Positions 22,711 to 34,536 of a stretch of DNA of 64,000 nucleotides are shown here, one piece after another. The notes beneath the pieces are model-generated. The model was given only the letters and a program-made list of their open reading frames with translations. It did no database searches and was not told where the DNA came from. Positions within the stretch are counted from its first letter, which is position 1; the number at the start of each line of letters is the position of its first letter. The position numbers and the translations under genes were made by a program. The DNA lies in contig NC_089494.1 in NCBI RefSeq assembly GCF_036850765.1, forward strand, positions 55,755,809-55,819,808, read 5' to 3'. This DNA is from Saccopteryx bilineata (taxonomy: Eukaryota > Chordata > Mammalia > Chiroptera > Emballonuridae).

Positions 22711-25700
22711 AATGGCAATAAATAAGTGCATGCCAATAATAACCTTAAATGTAAATGAATTAAGTGCTCCAATCAAAAGACATAGAGTAGCTGCATGGAT
22801 AAGAAAACAGGACCCATACATATGTTGTCTACAAGAGACCTACCTCAGAACAAAACATACACATAGACTGAAAGTGAAGAGATGGAAAAAAAGTATTTCC
22901 TGCAAATGGAAATGAAACAAAGTAGGGATAACAATACTTATATCTGACAAAATAGACTTTAAAACAAAGGCTATAGCAAGGGATAAAGAAGGTCACTACA
23001 TAACGATAAATGAAACAATCCAACAGGAGGATATAACCATTGTAAATATTTATGCACCTAATATAGGAGCACCTGAATATATAAAGCAGATTTAGATAAA
23101 CATAAAGGGAGAGATCAACAGCAATACTATAATAGTAAGGGATTTTAATATTGCACAAACATCAATGGATAGATCCTCCAGACAGAAAATTAACAAAAGA
23201 ACAGTGGCATTAAATACACAGTAGATCAACATGACTCTATAGATATCTTCAGAAACTTTCTCCACAAAGCAGCAGAATATACATTCTTTCATGTTCTTAT
23301 GGTATATTCTCTAGGATAGACCATATGTTAGGACACAAAACAAGTCTCAATAAATTTAAGAAGATTGAAATCATATCAAGCATCTTCTCTGATCACAATG
23401 GCATGAAACTAGAAATCAACTACAATAGAAAAACTGAAAAACATTCAAACTCTTGAAGGCTAAAGAGCATGTTATTAAATAACAAATGGGTTAACAACGA
23501 GATCAAGGAAGAAATCAAAAACTTTTTTGAAACAAATGAAAATGAACATACAACTCAAAATTTATGGGACACAGCAAAGCAGTCCTGACAGGGAAGTTCA
23601 TAGCATTACAGGCATACCTTAAAAAGCAAGAAAAAGCTCAAATAAACAACTTAACTCTGCATCTAAAAGAACTAGAAAAAGATAAACAAATAAATCCCAG
23701 AGTAAGTAAAAGAAAGGAAATAATAAAGGCCAGAGGAAAAATACTGTAAATGACATAGAGGCTAAAATGAAGTATAAAAGATGAATGAAACCAAGAGCTG
23801 ATTCTTTGAAAGGGTTAACAAGATTGATGAACCTTTAACCAGACTCATCAAGAGAAAAAGAGGACTCAAATAAATAAAATTAGAAATGAAAAAGGAGAAG
23901 TAATAACTGACAATGCAGAAATACAAAGGGTTGTAAGAAAATACTATGATCTATATGCAAAAAAGTTAGTCAACCTAAGTGAAATAGATAAATTCCTAGA
24001 AATATACAATCTTCCAAAACTCAATTTATGAGAACCAGAACCCTACATTGACTAGTTACAACAAATAAAATTGAAAAAGTTATCAAAACACTCCCAGCAA
24101 ACAAAAGTCCTGGACCAGATGGCTTTACAGCTTAATTTCACCAAACATTCAAAGAAGAACTAACACATCTCCTTCTCAAGCTATTTCAAAAAATTCAAGA
24201 GGATGGAAGACATCCAAGCTCCTTTTGAGGCAAGCATTATCCTCATTTCAAAAGCAGGTACAGACACTACAAAGAAAGAAAATTATAGGCCAATATCCCT
24301 GATTAACTTAGATGTTAAAATTCTCAACAAAATATTAACAAACCATATGCTGCAATACAGTAAAAAACTCAAATATCATGAGAAAGTGGGATTTATTCTG
24401 GGGAGGTAAAGCTGGTACAATATTCACCAATCAATGTGATTTGCCACATAAACAAAAGGAAGGATAAAGATCACATGATTATATCAATGGATGCAGAAAA
24501 AGCATTTGATAAAATCCAGCACCCATTTATGATCAAAACTCTCTGCAATGTGGGAATACAGGGAACATATCTCAACATAATAAAGCCATTTATGACAAAC
24601 CATAAGCCAACATCATATTCAATGGACAAAAATGACAAGCAATCCCTTTAAGATCAGGAACAAGACAGGGGTTTCCCCTTTCACCATTCTTATTCAACAT
24701 AGTCCTGGCAGTCCTAGCCACAGCAGTCAGATGTGAGAAGAAATAAAAAGCATTCAAATTGGAAAAGAAATAAAATTACTGTTATTTGCTGATGACATGA
24801 TACTGTACACAGAAAACCCTTGTCTCAGTCAAAAAACTACTAGACCTGATAAACAAATTCTCAAGGAGGCAGAATATAAAATATTCAGAAATCAGTGGCA
24901 TTTTTATACAGCAACAATAAACTGTCTGAAAGAGAAATTAGGGAAACAATTCCCTTCACTACTGCAACAACAACAAAAATAAATAAATAAAGTACCTAGA
25001 AGTAAATTTAACCAAGGAGGCAAAAGACTTGAACTCAGAAAATTATAAGACATTAAAAAAAGAAATTAAGAAAGATATAAACAAGTGGAAGCATATACTG
25101 TGTTCATGGATAGGAAGAATAAACATCATTAAAATGTCTAGATTACCTAAAGCAATCTATAGATTCATTGCAACTCCTATTAAAATACCAATGGCGAGGA
25201 CCCGGGTTCGATTCCCGGCAAGGGCACACAGGAGAAGCGCCCATTTGCTTCTCCACCCCTCCGCCGCGCTTTCCTCTCTGTCTCTCTCTTCCCCTCCTGC
25301 AGCCAAGGCTCCATTGGAGCAAAGATGGCCCGGGCGCTGGGGATGGCTCTGTGGCCTCTGCCTCAGGCGCTAGAGTGGCTCTGGTCGCAACATGGCAACG
25401 CCCCAGAGGGGCAGAGCATCGCCCCCTGGTGGGCAGAGCATCGCCCCCTGGTGGGCTTGCCGGGTGGATCCCGGTCGGGCGCATGCGGGAGTCTGTCTGA
25501 CTGTCTCTCCCTGTTTCCAGCTTCAGAAAAATGAAAAAAAAATACCAATGGCATACTTCAAAGATATAGAACAAATGTTCCAAAAAAAGGACACGAATAG
25601 CCTCAGCAATCTTGGAAATGAAGAATAAAATGGGATGTATCACACTTCCTGATATCAAGTTATACTACAAGGCCATAGTAATCAAAACAGCTTGGTACTG

Positions 25701-26870
25701 GCATAAGAACAGGCATACAGATCCATGGGACAGAACAGAGAACACAGAAAGAAACCTACACCTTTATGAACAATTGATATTTGACAAAGGAGGTAAGAGC
25801 ATACAGTAGATTAAAGACAGTCTCTTTAATAAACGGTGTTTGGAAAACTGGATAGGTACATGTAAAAACATGAAACTAGGCTATCAACTTACATCATTCA
25901 CAAAAATAAACTCAAAATGGATAAAAGACAAATTAAGTTGTGAAACCATAAACATATAATTAGAAGAAAAAATAGGCAGTAAACTTTCTGATATCTCTAG
26001 TAGCAATATTTTTGCCTATTTATCTCCACGGGCATGTGAAATAAAGGACAAAATAAACAAATTGGACTATATTAAACTAAAAAGCTTTTGCACAGCAAAA
26101 GACACCATTAACAAAATAAAAAGACAACCCACACAATGGGAGAACATATTTGTCCATCTGTCTGATAAGGGGTTAATAACCAAAATGTATAAAGAACTTC
26201 TAAAACTCAAAACCAGGAAGGTAAACAATTCAATTAAGAAATGGGCAAAAGAACTGAATAGACACTTCTCCAAAGAGAACATACAGATGGCCAATGCATA
26301 TGAAAAAATATTCAACGACACTATTCATGAGAGAAATGCAAATTAAAACCATAATGAGATACCACCTCACACCTGTCAGAATGGCACTCATTAACAAGTC
26401 AACACACAATAAATGCTGGTAAGGCTGTGGAGAAAAGAGAACCCTCTTATACTGCTGGTGGGAATGCAGACTTGTGCAGCCACTATGGAATACAGTATGG
26501 AGTTTCCTCAAAAAATTAAAAATGGAACTCCCTTTTGACTGAGCTATCTCACTTTTAAGAATATTTATCCTAAGAATGCCAAATCACTGATTCAAAAGAA
26601 GATATGCACCCCCATTTTTATTGCAGCATTTTTTACAATAGCCAAGATCTGGAAACAGCCCAAGTGTCCATCAGTGGACGAGCAGATTAAAAAGCCATGG
26701 TACATATACACAATGGAATACTATGTGGCTGTGAAAAAGAAGAAAATCTTACCTTTTGTGATGGCATTGATGGACTTGGAGATTATTATGGTAAGTAAAA
26801 TAAACCAGGCAAAGAAAGACAAATATTATATGATCTCACTTATATATGGAATCTAATGAACAAAGTGAAC
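22711..26870 (+). pseudogene. L1 ORF2 remnant (endonuclease/reverse transcriptase), SINE-interrupted
   Basis: Starts MAINKCMPIITLNVN at 22711, the L1 endonuclease N-terminus, with 'CCLQETYLRTKHTH' following. The RT motif A ([15 protein letters not shown]) is at about 24490 and motif C (LFADDM) at about 24786-24800. The C-terminal region 'IYTMEYYVAV' lies near 26710. Many stops and frameshifts break it, and a SINE at 25196-25538 splits it. The normal protein is ~1,275 aa. Confidence 0.9.
25196..25538 (+). mobile_element. Head-truncated tRNA-derived SINE inserted in L1 ORF2
   Basis: Begins GAGGACCCGGGTTCGATTCC, lacking the tRNA A-box half, and carries a doubled 'gggcagagcatcgccccctg' module. 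It ends 'cttcagaaaaatg' plus an A tail. A perfect 14-bp duplication, aaaataccaatggc, lies at 25182-25195 and 25539-25552. It shares its start point with the SINE at 1413. Confidence 0.95.
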
Positions 26871-27175
26871 TGAGGAACAGAATAGAGGGAGGGGCAGGGT
26901 CACAGGGAGCAGCACAACAGATGTCAGAGGGAAAGGAGATGAGGGGAAGGGATCAGAGAAGATGAAGGAATTAGTGAAATTATATATACATAACACATAG
27001 ATACAGATAACAAGACAGCAAATCCCTAAGGGAAGGGGGGAGGGAGTTAGGAGCATGGAGGCTGAGGGGGTGTAATGGGGAACAAGGGGGTGAGGGTGAG
27101 AGTGTTATATTGATTGGGAAACTTGAATTCATGTTAACACAATACATTAAAATTAATAAAAATTAAAAAATAAAA
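26871..27175 (+). repeat. L1 3' UTR and tail
   Basis: G-rich 3' UTR ('agagggaggggcagggtcac', 'ggaagggatcagagaaga') followed by 'aattaataaaaattaaaaaa', the A-rich end of the L1 that starts at 19560. Confidence 0.75.
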
Positions 27176-27235
27176 CAGGTGAGTTGATACTGACACTCAT
27201 CCAAGCATCTCAAAAAGAAAAAAAAAAAAGAGGTA

Positions 27236-27476
27236 CAATGGTACCTTAAGATACGAACTTAATTTGTTCTGTAACCTAGCTCGTAAGTCAGTCAACTTGT
27301 ATATCAAACTGCCGATACTGGACCTGTGTGCCAACACGCCAACTAGCGGCAGCTTCCCGAATCACGACTCATTTTTGGAATTTCACTCGGATCTCAAACA
27401 AAAATACAGACCAAGTCGCAGCTTGTATATTAAAAAAATTCATATGTTGGTCTGTTCGTATCTCAAGGTACCACTG
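27236..27476. mobile_element. Mariner/pogo-type MITE with TA target duplication
   Basis: The 241-bp element has terminal inverted repeats of about 23 bp: left CAATGGTACCTTAAGATACG, right end (complement) CAGTGGTACCTTGAGATACG, 21 of 23 positions identical overall. TA dinucleotides flank both ends (27234-27235, 27477-27478). No ORF. The ends resemble Tc1/mariner-pogo superfamily MITEs; the exact family is not known to me. Confidence 0.8.
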
Positions 27477-27765
27477 TACTAACATATACATAGGATGTAA
27501 TAGATAGAAGGATATTCATTATGAATATAGTATAAGTACCAGGAGAGTAAACAGAGTAATCTGAATAGAACTAATCATTTTGAAATGTGAGGAAACACTA
27601 GATAGAAGAAATCAGCCATGAAAGAGAAGGTGTTGAAATCCAAATCAATTTCAGCAATTACAAATTTATTTTAGGTTAAAATAGGATATAAACAGATGTT
27701 ACCAGGTTGTTTTCAAACAATCTATAGCTATTTTTACATTTTAATTAATAATGTGTAAGAATATC

Positions 27766-28622
27766 TGTATAGCCAGTATCTGTGGCTGCCATCAAAGCTT
27801 CCTGGCCAATGCAGGTCCAGGTTTGCTTCGGACCGATGGTAATGAAACAGTTGAGTCAAAAGCTGGTGTTCCATTGGCCTTTATTCTAGACTCGCATCTG
27901 GCACGCTAGAAATACACACAGCGTGAAATACTTCCCTTTCCATTCAGGGCTCCCAAAGCCACTGACTCATCCGAGTTTCCTAGAATCAGAAGGTTCTACC
28001 TCACCAGTCTTATTCACCTCTTTCCCCTATTTCTTCTCCTAATCCAACTGGATTCTCCTTCCACAAATACATCATTCTGGCTGCCTCCTCCACATGGCTT
28101 CCCTGCCCTGCCTCCATGGGCTCTTCCTTTCTACAAGCATGTAATCACTCTCCTCCGGAACAACATGATCTCTTCCCAAATGGCTTCCTAGCTCCTCCTT
28201 TTAAAACCTTTCGGCGTGACGCCCGACCTGTGGTGGCGCAGTGGATAAAGCGTCGACCTGGAAATGCTGAGGTCGCCGGTTCGAAACCCTGGGCTTGCCT
28301 GGTCAAGGCACATATGGGAGTTGATGCTTCCAGCTCCTCCCCCCTTCTCTCTCTCTGTCTCTCTCTCCTCTCTCTCCTCTCTCTCCCTCTCTCTCCCTCT
28401 CTCTCTCTAGGTACACAAAACTAGATTATGAATAAATAAAATAAAATAAAATAAATAAAAATAAAAAAAACCTTTTGGCGCGAAAGCCCTCTCCAACACA
28501 CATTAGCACAACCACGCCCATCCCAAGCAAGAAGGGCATTAATATTATCAACTAGGCAATGGCCACCCACATGGGCAGCACCATACTTAACAAAGTGAGC
28601 AAAATATATCTTTTCTGCCTGA
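27766..28622 (-). repeat. Solo LTR (family L), minus strand, carrying a SINE
   Basis: The same family as the LTR at 44588-45128: shared phrases 'ccagtatctg.ggctgccatc', 'gaaatacacacag.g.gaaata', 'ttttggcgcgaaagccctc', 'cacgcccatcccaagcaa'. On the minus strand AATAAA is present ('agaataaaggccaatgg'). A SINE sits inside it at 28220-28466. Flanks at the ends are near-matching (atatc/gtatc). Confidence 0.8.
28220..28466 (+). mobile_element. GGCCTGACC-type SINE inside LTR L, plus strand
   Basis: Head 'ctgtggtggcgcagtggata', B-box region 'ggttcgaaaccctgg', CT-rich block, A-rich tail. Near-perfect 17-bp duplication at 28203-28219 (aaaacctttcggcgtga) and 28467-28483 (aaaaccttttggcgcga). The intact LTR at 44588 shows the pre-insertion sequence 'aaaaccttttggcgcgaa', confirming the site. 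Confidence 0.93.
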
Positions 28623-28817
28623 AGTATCCATGCCCCTACAGATTCCTCTTTCATAATCTACCAATGCAATGAATGTAAATTGGGATCAGTATTTTCCCCA
28701 TCAGTCTGAGGGGTATATAATGATATTTCAATTTACAAAAATTTACATGATATTAAGTTTGAGAAGCATCTTTTTGTCTTGTTTTTTCTTTAGCCATTTG
28801 AATTTGGTCTCTCAAGA

Positions 28818-29325
28818 GCAGTGGTGGAATTCAAATAATTTAACAACTGGTTCTCTGCCCAAATGACCATTTTAAGTATAAAAAAATGATATACCAAAAG
28901 GTAATTATTTCATGCATTTAATATTTAAATAAGAACAATAAAAGAGGTACATAAAACTAGATTATATTATAAGAAAGAGTCTTAAAATATTAATGAAAAT
29001 TATTAAATAATACCTGATGAAACACAATAAACTGTTATTTAAGACATTTCCATATTGCTTCTTGACTGGCATGCTCACTTGCAATTTTTTTCACCTATCC
29101 ACAGAATGAACATTACTATGGGTGGTTAGAATATGTTACTGCTCAGATGAATGTTAAAAAAGAGAAAGAAATGTAAATTTGTGATTTCCACATTAGGCGG
29201 CTGCCCAGTCACCCACCTGAGAGAGAACCCTGATTACAAGTGCCATTCTAACAACTGGTTCACCGAACTCAACAAAAAATTAGGACCGAACCAGTGCAAA
29301 CTGACTGAATCTCACCACTACTTTT
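28818..29325. mobile_element. hAT-like MITE, family B
   Basis: Left end CAGTGGTGGAATTCAAATAA and right end 'GAATCTCACCACTAC' are inverted repeats. The interior is AT-rich and has the phrases 'aacaactggttc' at both sides. A clear 8-bp duplication was not seen, so the exact right boundary is uncertain. Confidence 0.6.
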
Positions 29326-29329
29326 TATA

Positions 29330-30610
29330 TCCTTCACACATTTTTTATTGGCTTGTTTGTCCACTTGTCAATTTTTAAGTAGGCTCTCTGCCTGCCCTTT
29401 GCCTTACAAGTAGTTCTTCCAGATTTACCAGTTACCAGTTGACTTTATTACTGATATTTTTAACCACACATTTATCTAGCCAAATAATTCTGTTTCCTTT
29501 TACAATGACTTTGTTGCCATTTTGATCGAGAAAACCTCTCCTGCGTATTCAATCTAGCAATCTCACAGCTGAAAGTCTTTTTCAAAAAAATAATAACAAC
29601 AGTACATAAGATTTATGTACAGAATATTTAATACATCATTATGGCAAAAAGTCTGCAAACCAAAAGTTTGTCTGCTGATAGGAAAGCAGCAGGACAGATT
29701 ATAATTCTTCAGATAAAATGAAGAAGTTGTGGGTTTCCCAAGATCATGGCCAATAAAGAGGTAAGAGTCAAATTCAGGACTTAGGATTCTAAAGCTCTTG
29801 CTTTTTTCAATTTTAATAGCTATTTTCAGATTGATTTTTCAAATACAAAAAGGATGGCAAAGATCTAGTGCCTTTTTTTCAAGGCAATCCTTCAAGTTGT
29901 GATTATGACATATTTTATGTAATTCTAGCACTGGATTTGTAATTCTCATCATTTTTCTGACACGACATAAATCCTGAGAATATAAGCTTGGGATCATGAA
30001 GAAAAACTATTTTGATGATAGGCAAACTTATGGCAAGTGTCCTATATATCTATTTGGCTAATACAACATTCATTCTCTTATATATGACACAGAGTTGAAA
30101 AGAAATTTTTTCTGTTCAAGGTAAGCTAATAAAGTTTTCTATATTACAGAGTACATTTGTCCCTACAAGTACATCTGCTTATACATGAGGGAATTTGAAA
30201 AGCCAGTGAGCACATCCAACCATTTCTGACAGAAAAATTATATAACTATAACATCTTGCATGCAAATTCAAATGTTTAATGCCAAGGCATTCGCATCTGA
30301 ATTTCAAGTGTTTGAAGAGATGAAAACCGTGTGTTCACAGATTCTTTTTATGTTTTTGGAGAATAAAATGGCTCACAAATCTATCCACATTCCTTAATTC
30401 TTACAAATGGGATTCCTGGTAAAGATAAAAGCCTTTACTTTGTTTCAGATGTTACCCAGCAAAGACTTTCATTTGCTTGTAAACTATTACCAAATGTTTC
30501 AGAGCACTTGATAAAAATATGGCTCTAAGAGATAAGGAATAAGAGTAGATGGGAGAAACGGGAATAGTCATATGTGGACCTATTCTATAAGTGTGGATAG
30601 TCTTACCAGT
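29330..30610. other. Non-coding interval
   Basis: No element or gene recognised in ~1.3 kb of AT-rich sequence. Confidence 0.4.
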
Positions 30611-30618
30611 GAAATAAG

Positions 30619-30620
<2 letters not shown>

Positions 30621-30660
<40 letters not shown>
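30621..30660. repeat. (CA)n microsatellite
   Basis: About 20 CA units. The minus-strand open frame through it is a shadow of the repeat. Confidence 0.97.
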
Positions 30661-30663
<3 letters not shown>

Positions 30664-30714
30664 ACAAGGTAAAAGTGCTAAAGATAAAAACAATGAAGTA
30701 GGACATTGTCCAAA

Positions 30715-30930
30715 AGAGCATGGGCTTTAAAATCAACCAAAACTGGATCTAATTTTCAGCTCAGCCCATATGACTTTAGAAAAGCTATTTAAAATTTTTT
30801 TCAGTTTCTTTTTTTTTGCTAGAGAATGAATGTGCATAATTATATGATTGTTTTTGTGACTAAATAAAGTAATATGTGTAAATCATGTAACTCAGTACCT
30901 AACCCAAAGGACCTGCTCTGTAATAGTGAC
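30715..30930 (+). repeat. MIR fragment, plus strand
   Basis: Order 'agcatgggctttaaaatcaa', 'ttttcagctcagcccatatg', 'gtaactcagtacctaaccc' follows the MIR layout. Diverged. Confidence 0.55.
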
Positions 30931-30934
30931 TATA

Positions 30935-31775
30935 ATCATTATATATATAAAAAAACTAATGAAGTACGATCAAGTTTGATAAGAGTAAAAATTAATTTTA
31001 AGAAACATTAGGGAAATGTAATTTATAAGCTTTACTAGAAGTTAAAACTTATTAGAGGTAAGGAGAAGGCAGGCATGGTTGAAGATAGTTTTGAAGACAG
31101 GTGACTTAAAGGATGATGGTACCATCAATAAACATAAAGACACAAGAGGATGGGAGATTAACAAATGAGAGAAACTGCTGTTTAACAAAAAGGACATCAT
31201 TTTTTAACCATCTTGCATTTAACCAGGTATTTTCCTGATTTTAGAAAGAGAAAGAGCACAAAAGTCTTTTTCCCATTGGTCTATTTTAAGCAATTTAAAT
31301 TACATGTTCAGGAAAAGTGTTCAATACTATAAGAAATATACTGTTATAAAACTTTACCTGCACAGGCCTCCACCAACCACATGGCTGTTTCAGAATCACC
31401 TGATTCTGCAAAAAATTACTGACAAATCTGAAAACTCTGGCTCTTGAGAAAAGAATGTTATTGTACCCACCTTAGAGATGGACAAAATCTAAATAAAAAA
31501 AAATTTTTTTTAAATGAATCCAAAGTTTCAAAATCCTCTGTTTAAAGAAAAAAAGAAAGACAATGAATAATACAAGATGATATAAGCTTAGGTGGGAAGT
31601 TGCTTTAAATGACGAAATTCTCTTTTACATGGAAAGACCTACAATAAATTTTAAAACCCTCTGGTGGTTTCACAAACCAAAGTGACTTTCAACTTGGTAA
31701 CCTACAGAAATGCTGATCAAAGCAAATTAGCCAGCTGAAAGGATTTTCTATTTGCTGCAAGTAGACTCTTGGTAT
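30935..31775. other. Non-coding interval before an L1
   Basis: No recognised element. Confidence 0.4.
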
Positions 31776-31779
31776 ACAA

Positions 31780-32262
31780 ATTTTCTTCAGTATAATAGAC
31801 ACACAGACAAATGGAATAGAATTGAGAACCAGAAATATGCATAACCACATATATATGGACAAATCATCTTCAACAATGGAGCCAAAAACACACAATGGAG
31901 AAAAGAAAGCCTCTCAACAAATGGTGCGGGAAAATTAGAAAGCCACATGCAAAAGAATGAAACTTGGCTACAGTTTGTCACTCTGCACAAAAAATTAATT
32001 CAAAATGGAGCAAAGACTTAAATATATGATCAGAAATATTGAATTACATTAAAAAAAAAGCATAGGTACTAAACTTGTGGACCTTGGCCGTAGAGAACAA
32101 TTTATGAATTTAACCCCAAAGGCAAGGGAAGTAAAGGAAAAAATAAATGAATGGGACTACATCAAACTAAAAAAACTTCTGCACAACAAAAGAAACTGAC
32201 AACAAAACAAATAGGCAACCAACTAAATGGGAGATGATATTTGCAAACAACTGCTCAGATAA
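31780..32262 (+). mobile_element. L1 ORF2 3' part, left piece (host of the CACTA-type element)
   Basis: Matches the younger L1 at about 62080-62540: 'caatggagaaaagaaagcct', 'aatgaatgggactacatcaa', 'aactgctcagataa'. It ends at TAA, exactly where the CACTA-type transposon begins. The rest of this L1 is at 34256-35530. Confidence 0.92.
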
Positions 32263-34255
32263 CACTAGGGAACAAAATTTTTGTTGCATCCACAAAAACA
32301 CTTGTTCTTACCCAATTCAAGTGTGCTGATCTCAAATCTGACAGTAGTTTTTCTCTGTAAACTATAGTTTTTTTTTTCCAATTCAAGACTTTAGGTTTTC
32401 ATCGTATTGTAAAATTTTCAACATTTAGTTTAACATAATGAAGTAGAATGTCTTCTTGGGCATCATATCTGTGAAAATATAATAATTTATATAATGCAGT
32501 AAATACACTAATACACTAATAGATATGATTGCTTCAGAATTTGTCTACAATTTCAAAATAGAACGTATTAAAACACATTTTAATCATAAAATTTGCGCAA
32601 AACTTATTTAAATTCTATTCAGGCAAAAATTTGCGTATGTAGCTGTTGCATTTGTGTACTTGTTGAGGACAATCTTGTTTGATGCACCAGCAGTAATCTG
32701 CTCATCACTAACAGCTCCAAGATCTTCGGGAAACTTATCAAGGTGACTGGTCAAGAAGTGAATCTTAACGCTCATGTTCCATCCAATGTCACAGAAAGCC
32801 AACAGCATCCTTTGAACCAGAAGTTCATAATTTTCTGCTTTTTTGTTGCCAAGGAAGCTCTTTGTAACTGCCAAAAAAGACTACCATGCTGCTTTCTCCT
32901 CTTTATTCATCTTCCTGGCAAATTCTTTGTCATGTATAAGGGTTTGAATTTTAGGTCCATCGAATTCACCTGCTTTTATCTTCTCGAAAGACAAGGCAGG
33001 AAAAGCAGAAATAATATGTTGAAAGCATTCACTTTTTATTCAAAGCCTGAATAAACTGCTTCATTAAGCAAAGTTTGATGTAAAGTGGGGGAAAAATGAT
33101 CCTGTCTCAATTAACTACAGGTTCATTCACAATATTTTGCATCTCTACTTCCAGAGCTTCATGTTTTAGCCACTCCTTCTGTGTCCAGTGTTTCTCCCGA
33201 GCTCAGCTGTCCCACAAACACAGAAAGCAAGGATACTTCGTGAAACCTCTCTGTTGTCCTAGCAGAAAATTTACTATTTGAAGATCCACACAAAAAATCC
33301 AGTTATGCTTCTCATACTTCAGAAAGTCAAGGACAATTTTTATGTCATTCTTACTAAGTCATTCAATTCAGGTTGGCTAAACTGCTGAGGGGTTAATGCC
33401 TGCTTGGCATCAGAAGAAGACCCTTCAGATTCTACAACCATTTCCTCATGCATCTTATCAAAATACACTTGAACACCATGTTCACTTTTTTTGTCCTTAG
33501 AAGAAATAAAACCATTGAAAATTGGAACTGGGAGTGTCTCAGAGTGTGGAATAGGTCATATTGTTGAAGGAAATTTAGGATATGCGATCATATGCTGTTT
33601 TTTCTTGCCGATGCCCTTTGTATGGATCAGACAGAAATAACAGTCACTGCTGTGGTCCTTATGTTCACACCAAACCATGGAAATACCAAAAGGCATTCCT
33701 TTGCATTTTCATTTTGTCTGGTCACAAAGCATTTCCTCACAATTATGACACACAATATAAGGAGCTCAATTCTTGTCTTGATTGTCAAGGGGAACTTGAA
33801 AATAGGCAATATATGCATGTGTCACAAATGATGAAATATTGCACCTTTGACATTGAAGTGTGTAACAGCCACATATATAACAGAAGGTGTCAGGACTATT
33901 CTTACAGTTATGCCTACTTGAAGAAGCCATGATTCAACCTTAAAACAAAATAAGAGGGTGTTTTTATCAGATAATAATTCTTTACATTTAAAAACAACTA
34001 AAATTATGTAAAAATGATATTTGCAAAACATTAATTGCCTTGTGGTTATATTCAATCCAAGAGTCGTTGCCCTTTAACTCCAATTTTAAAACCAATGCAT
34101 GCCATTAACTGTAACAAAAAGAAACTGAAATTCCATAAAAACTAGAGCATGCACCAAAAAATGGATTTCAGATTTGGAATCAGTGATGCAGAAATATATA
34201 GAAACAGTTCTAAAATCTCAGGCAACAGGAAAATGAAAAAAAATTTTCCCCAGTG
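32263..34255 (-). mobile_element. CACTA (EnSpm-like) DNA transposon inserted in an L1
   Basis: The 1,993-bp element has inverted termini: left CACTAGGGAACAAAATTTTT, right (complement) CACTGGGGAAAATTTTTTTT. It is flanked by a 3-bp duplication, TAA (32260-32262 and 34256-34258), interrupting L1 text that reads 'gataagggg' in intact copies. CACT/AGTG ends with a 3-bp duplication are the hallmark of CACTA/EnSpm elements. Inside, on the minus strand, lies a decayed ORF of an uncharacterised multi-copy protein family. The element is internally deleted. I am confident that it is a DNA transposon and moderately confident of the superfamily. Confidence 0.85.
32608..33930 (-). pseudogene. Decayed ORF of an uncharacterised transposon-linked family
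   Basis: The frame starts ATG at 33930 and reads MASSSRHNCKNSPDTFCYIC, followed by a second cysteine pair 'CHNCEEMLCD', a 'VWCEHKDHSSDCYFC' motif, and a 'PIPHSETLPVPIFNGF' linker. It then gives 'FTKYPCFLCLWDS', 'IIFPPLYIKLCLMKQF', and, in the open stretch 32608-32874, 'KSFLGNKKAENYELL' and 'EDLGAVSDEQ'. This order matches a family known to me from many arthropod, cnidarian and fish genomes, annotated only as uncharacterised. Premature stops include TGA at CpG-derived Arg positions, there are frameshifts, ~120 residues are missing in the middle, and the C-terminus after SDEQ is gone. The cysteine motifs suggest zinc binding. Role as transposase is inferred from location between the element's inverted repeats. 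Confidence 0.75.
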
Positions 34256-34536
34256 TAAGGGGTGTTAATATCCAAAATATATAAAGAATTCACAAAGCTC
34301 AGTAATACACAAGCAAACAATCCAATTACAAAATGGGGAGTGGACATGAACAGACACTTCTCCCAAGAAGACATACAAATGACCAACAGATATATGAAAA
34401 GATGCTCATCTTCACTAGCTATTAGAGAAATGCAAACCAAAACTACAATGGAGAGATTGTGGAGAAAAAGATTTGTATTCACTCCTGGTGGAAATACAAA
34501 TTAGTACAACCATTATGGAAGAAAGTATGGTGGTTC
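34256..34536 (+). mobile_element. L1 ORF2 3' part, middle piece
   Basis: Continues the L1 after the CACTA-type element ('gttaatatccaaaatatata', 'tatatgaaaagatgctcatc'). About 100 bases are deleted near 34450, where 'aactacaatgg' joins 'agagattgtggagaaaaa'; intact copies have the 'gagataccacctcacacctg' region in between. Confidence 0.9.

Noticed and set aside
28320..28466. CRISPR-like array or satellite in CT-rich SINE tails
   Set aside because: Simple CT/GA-rich text of SINEs with no spacer-repeat pattern, in a mammalian genome.
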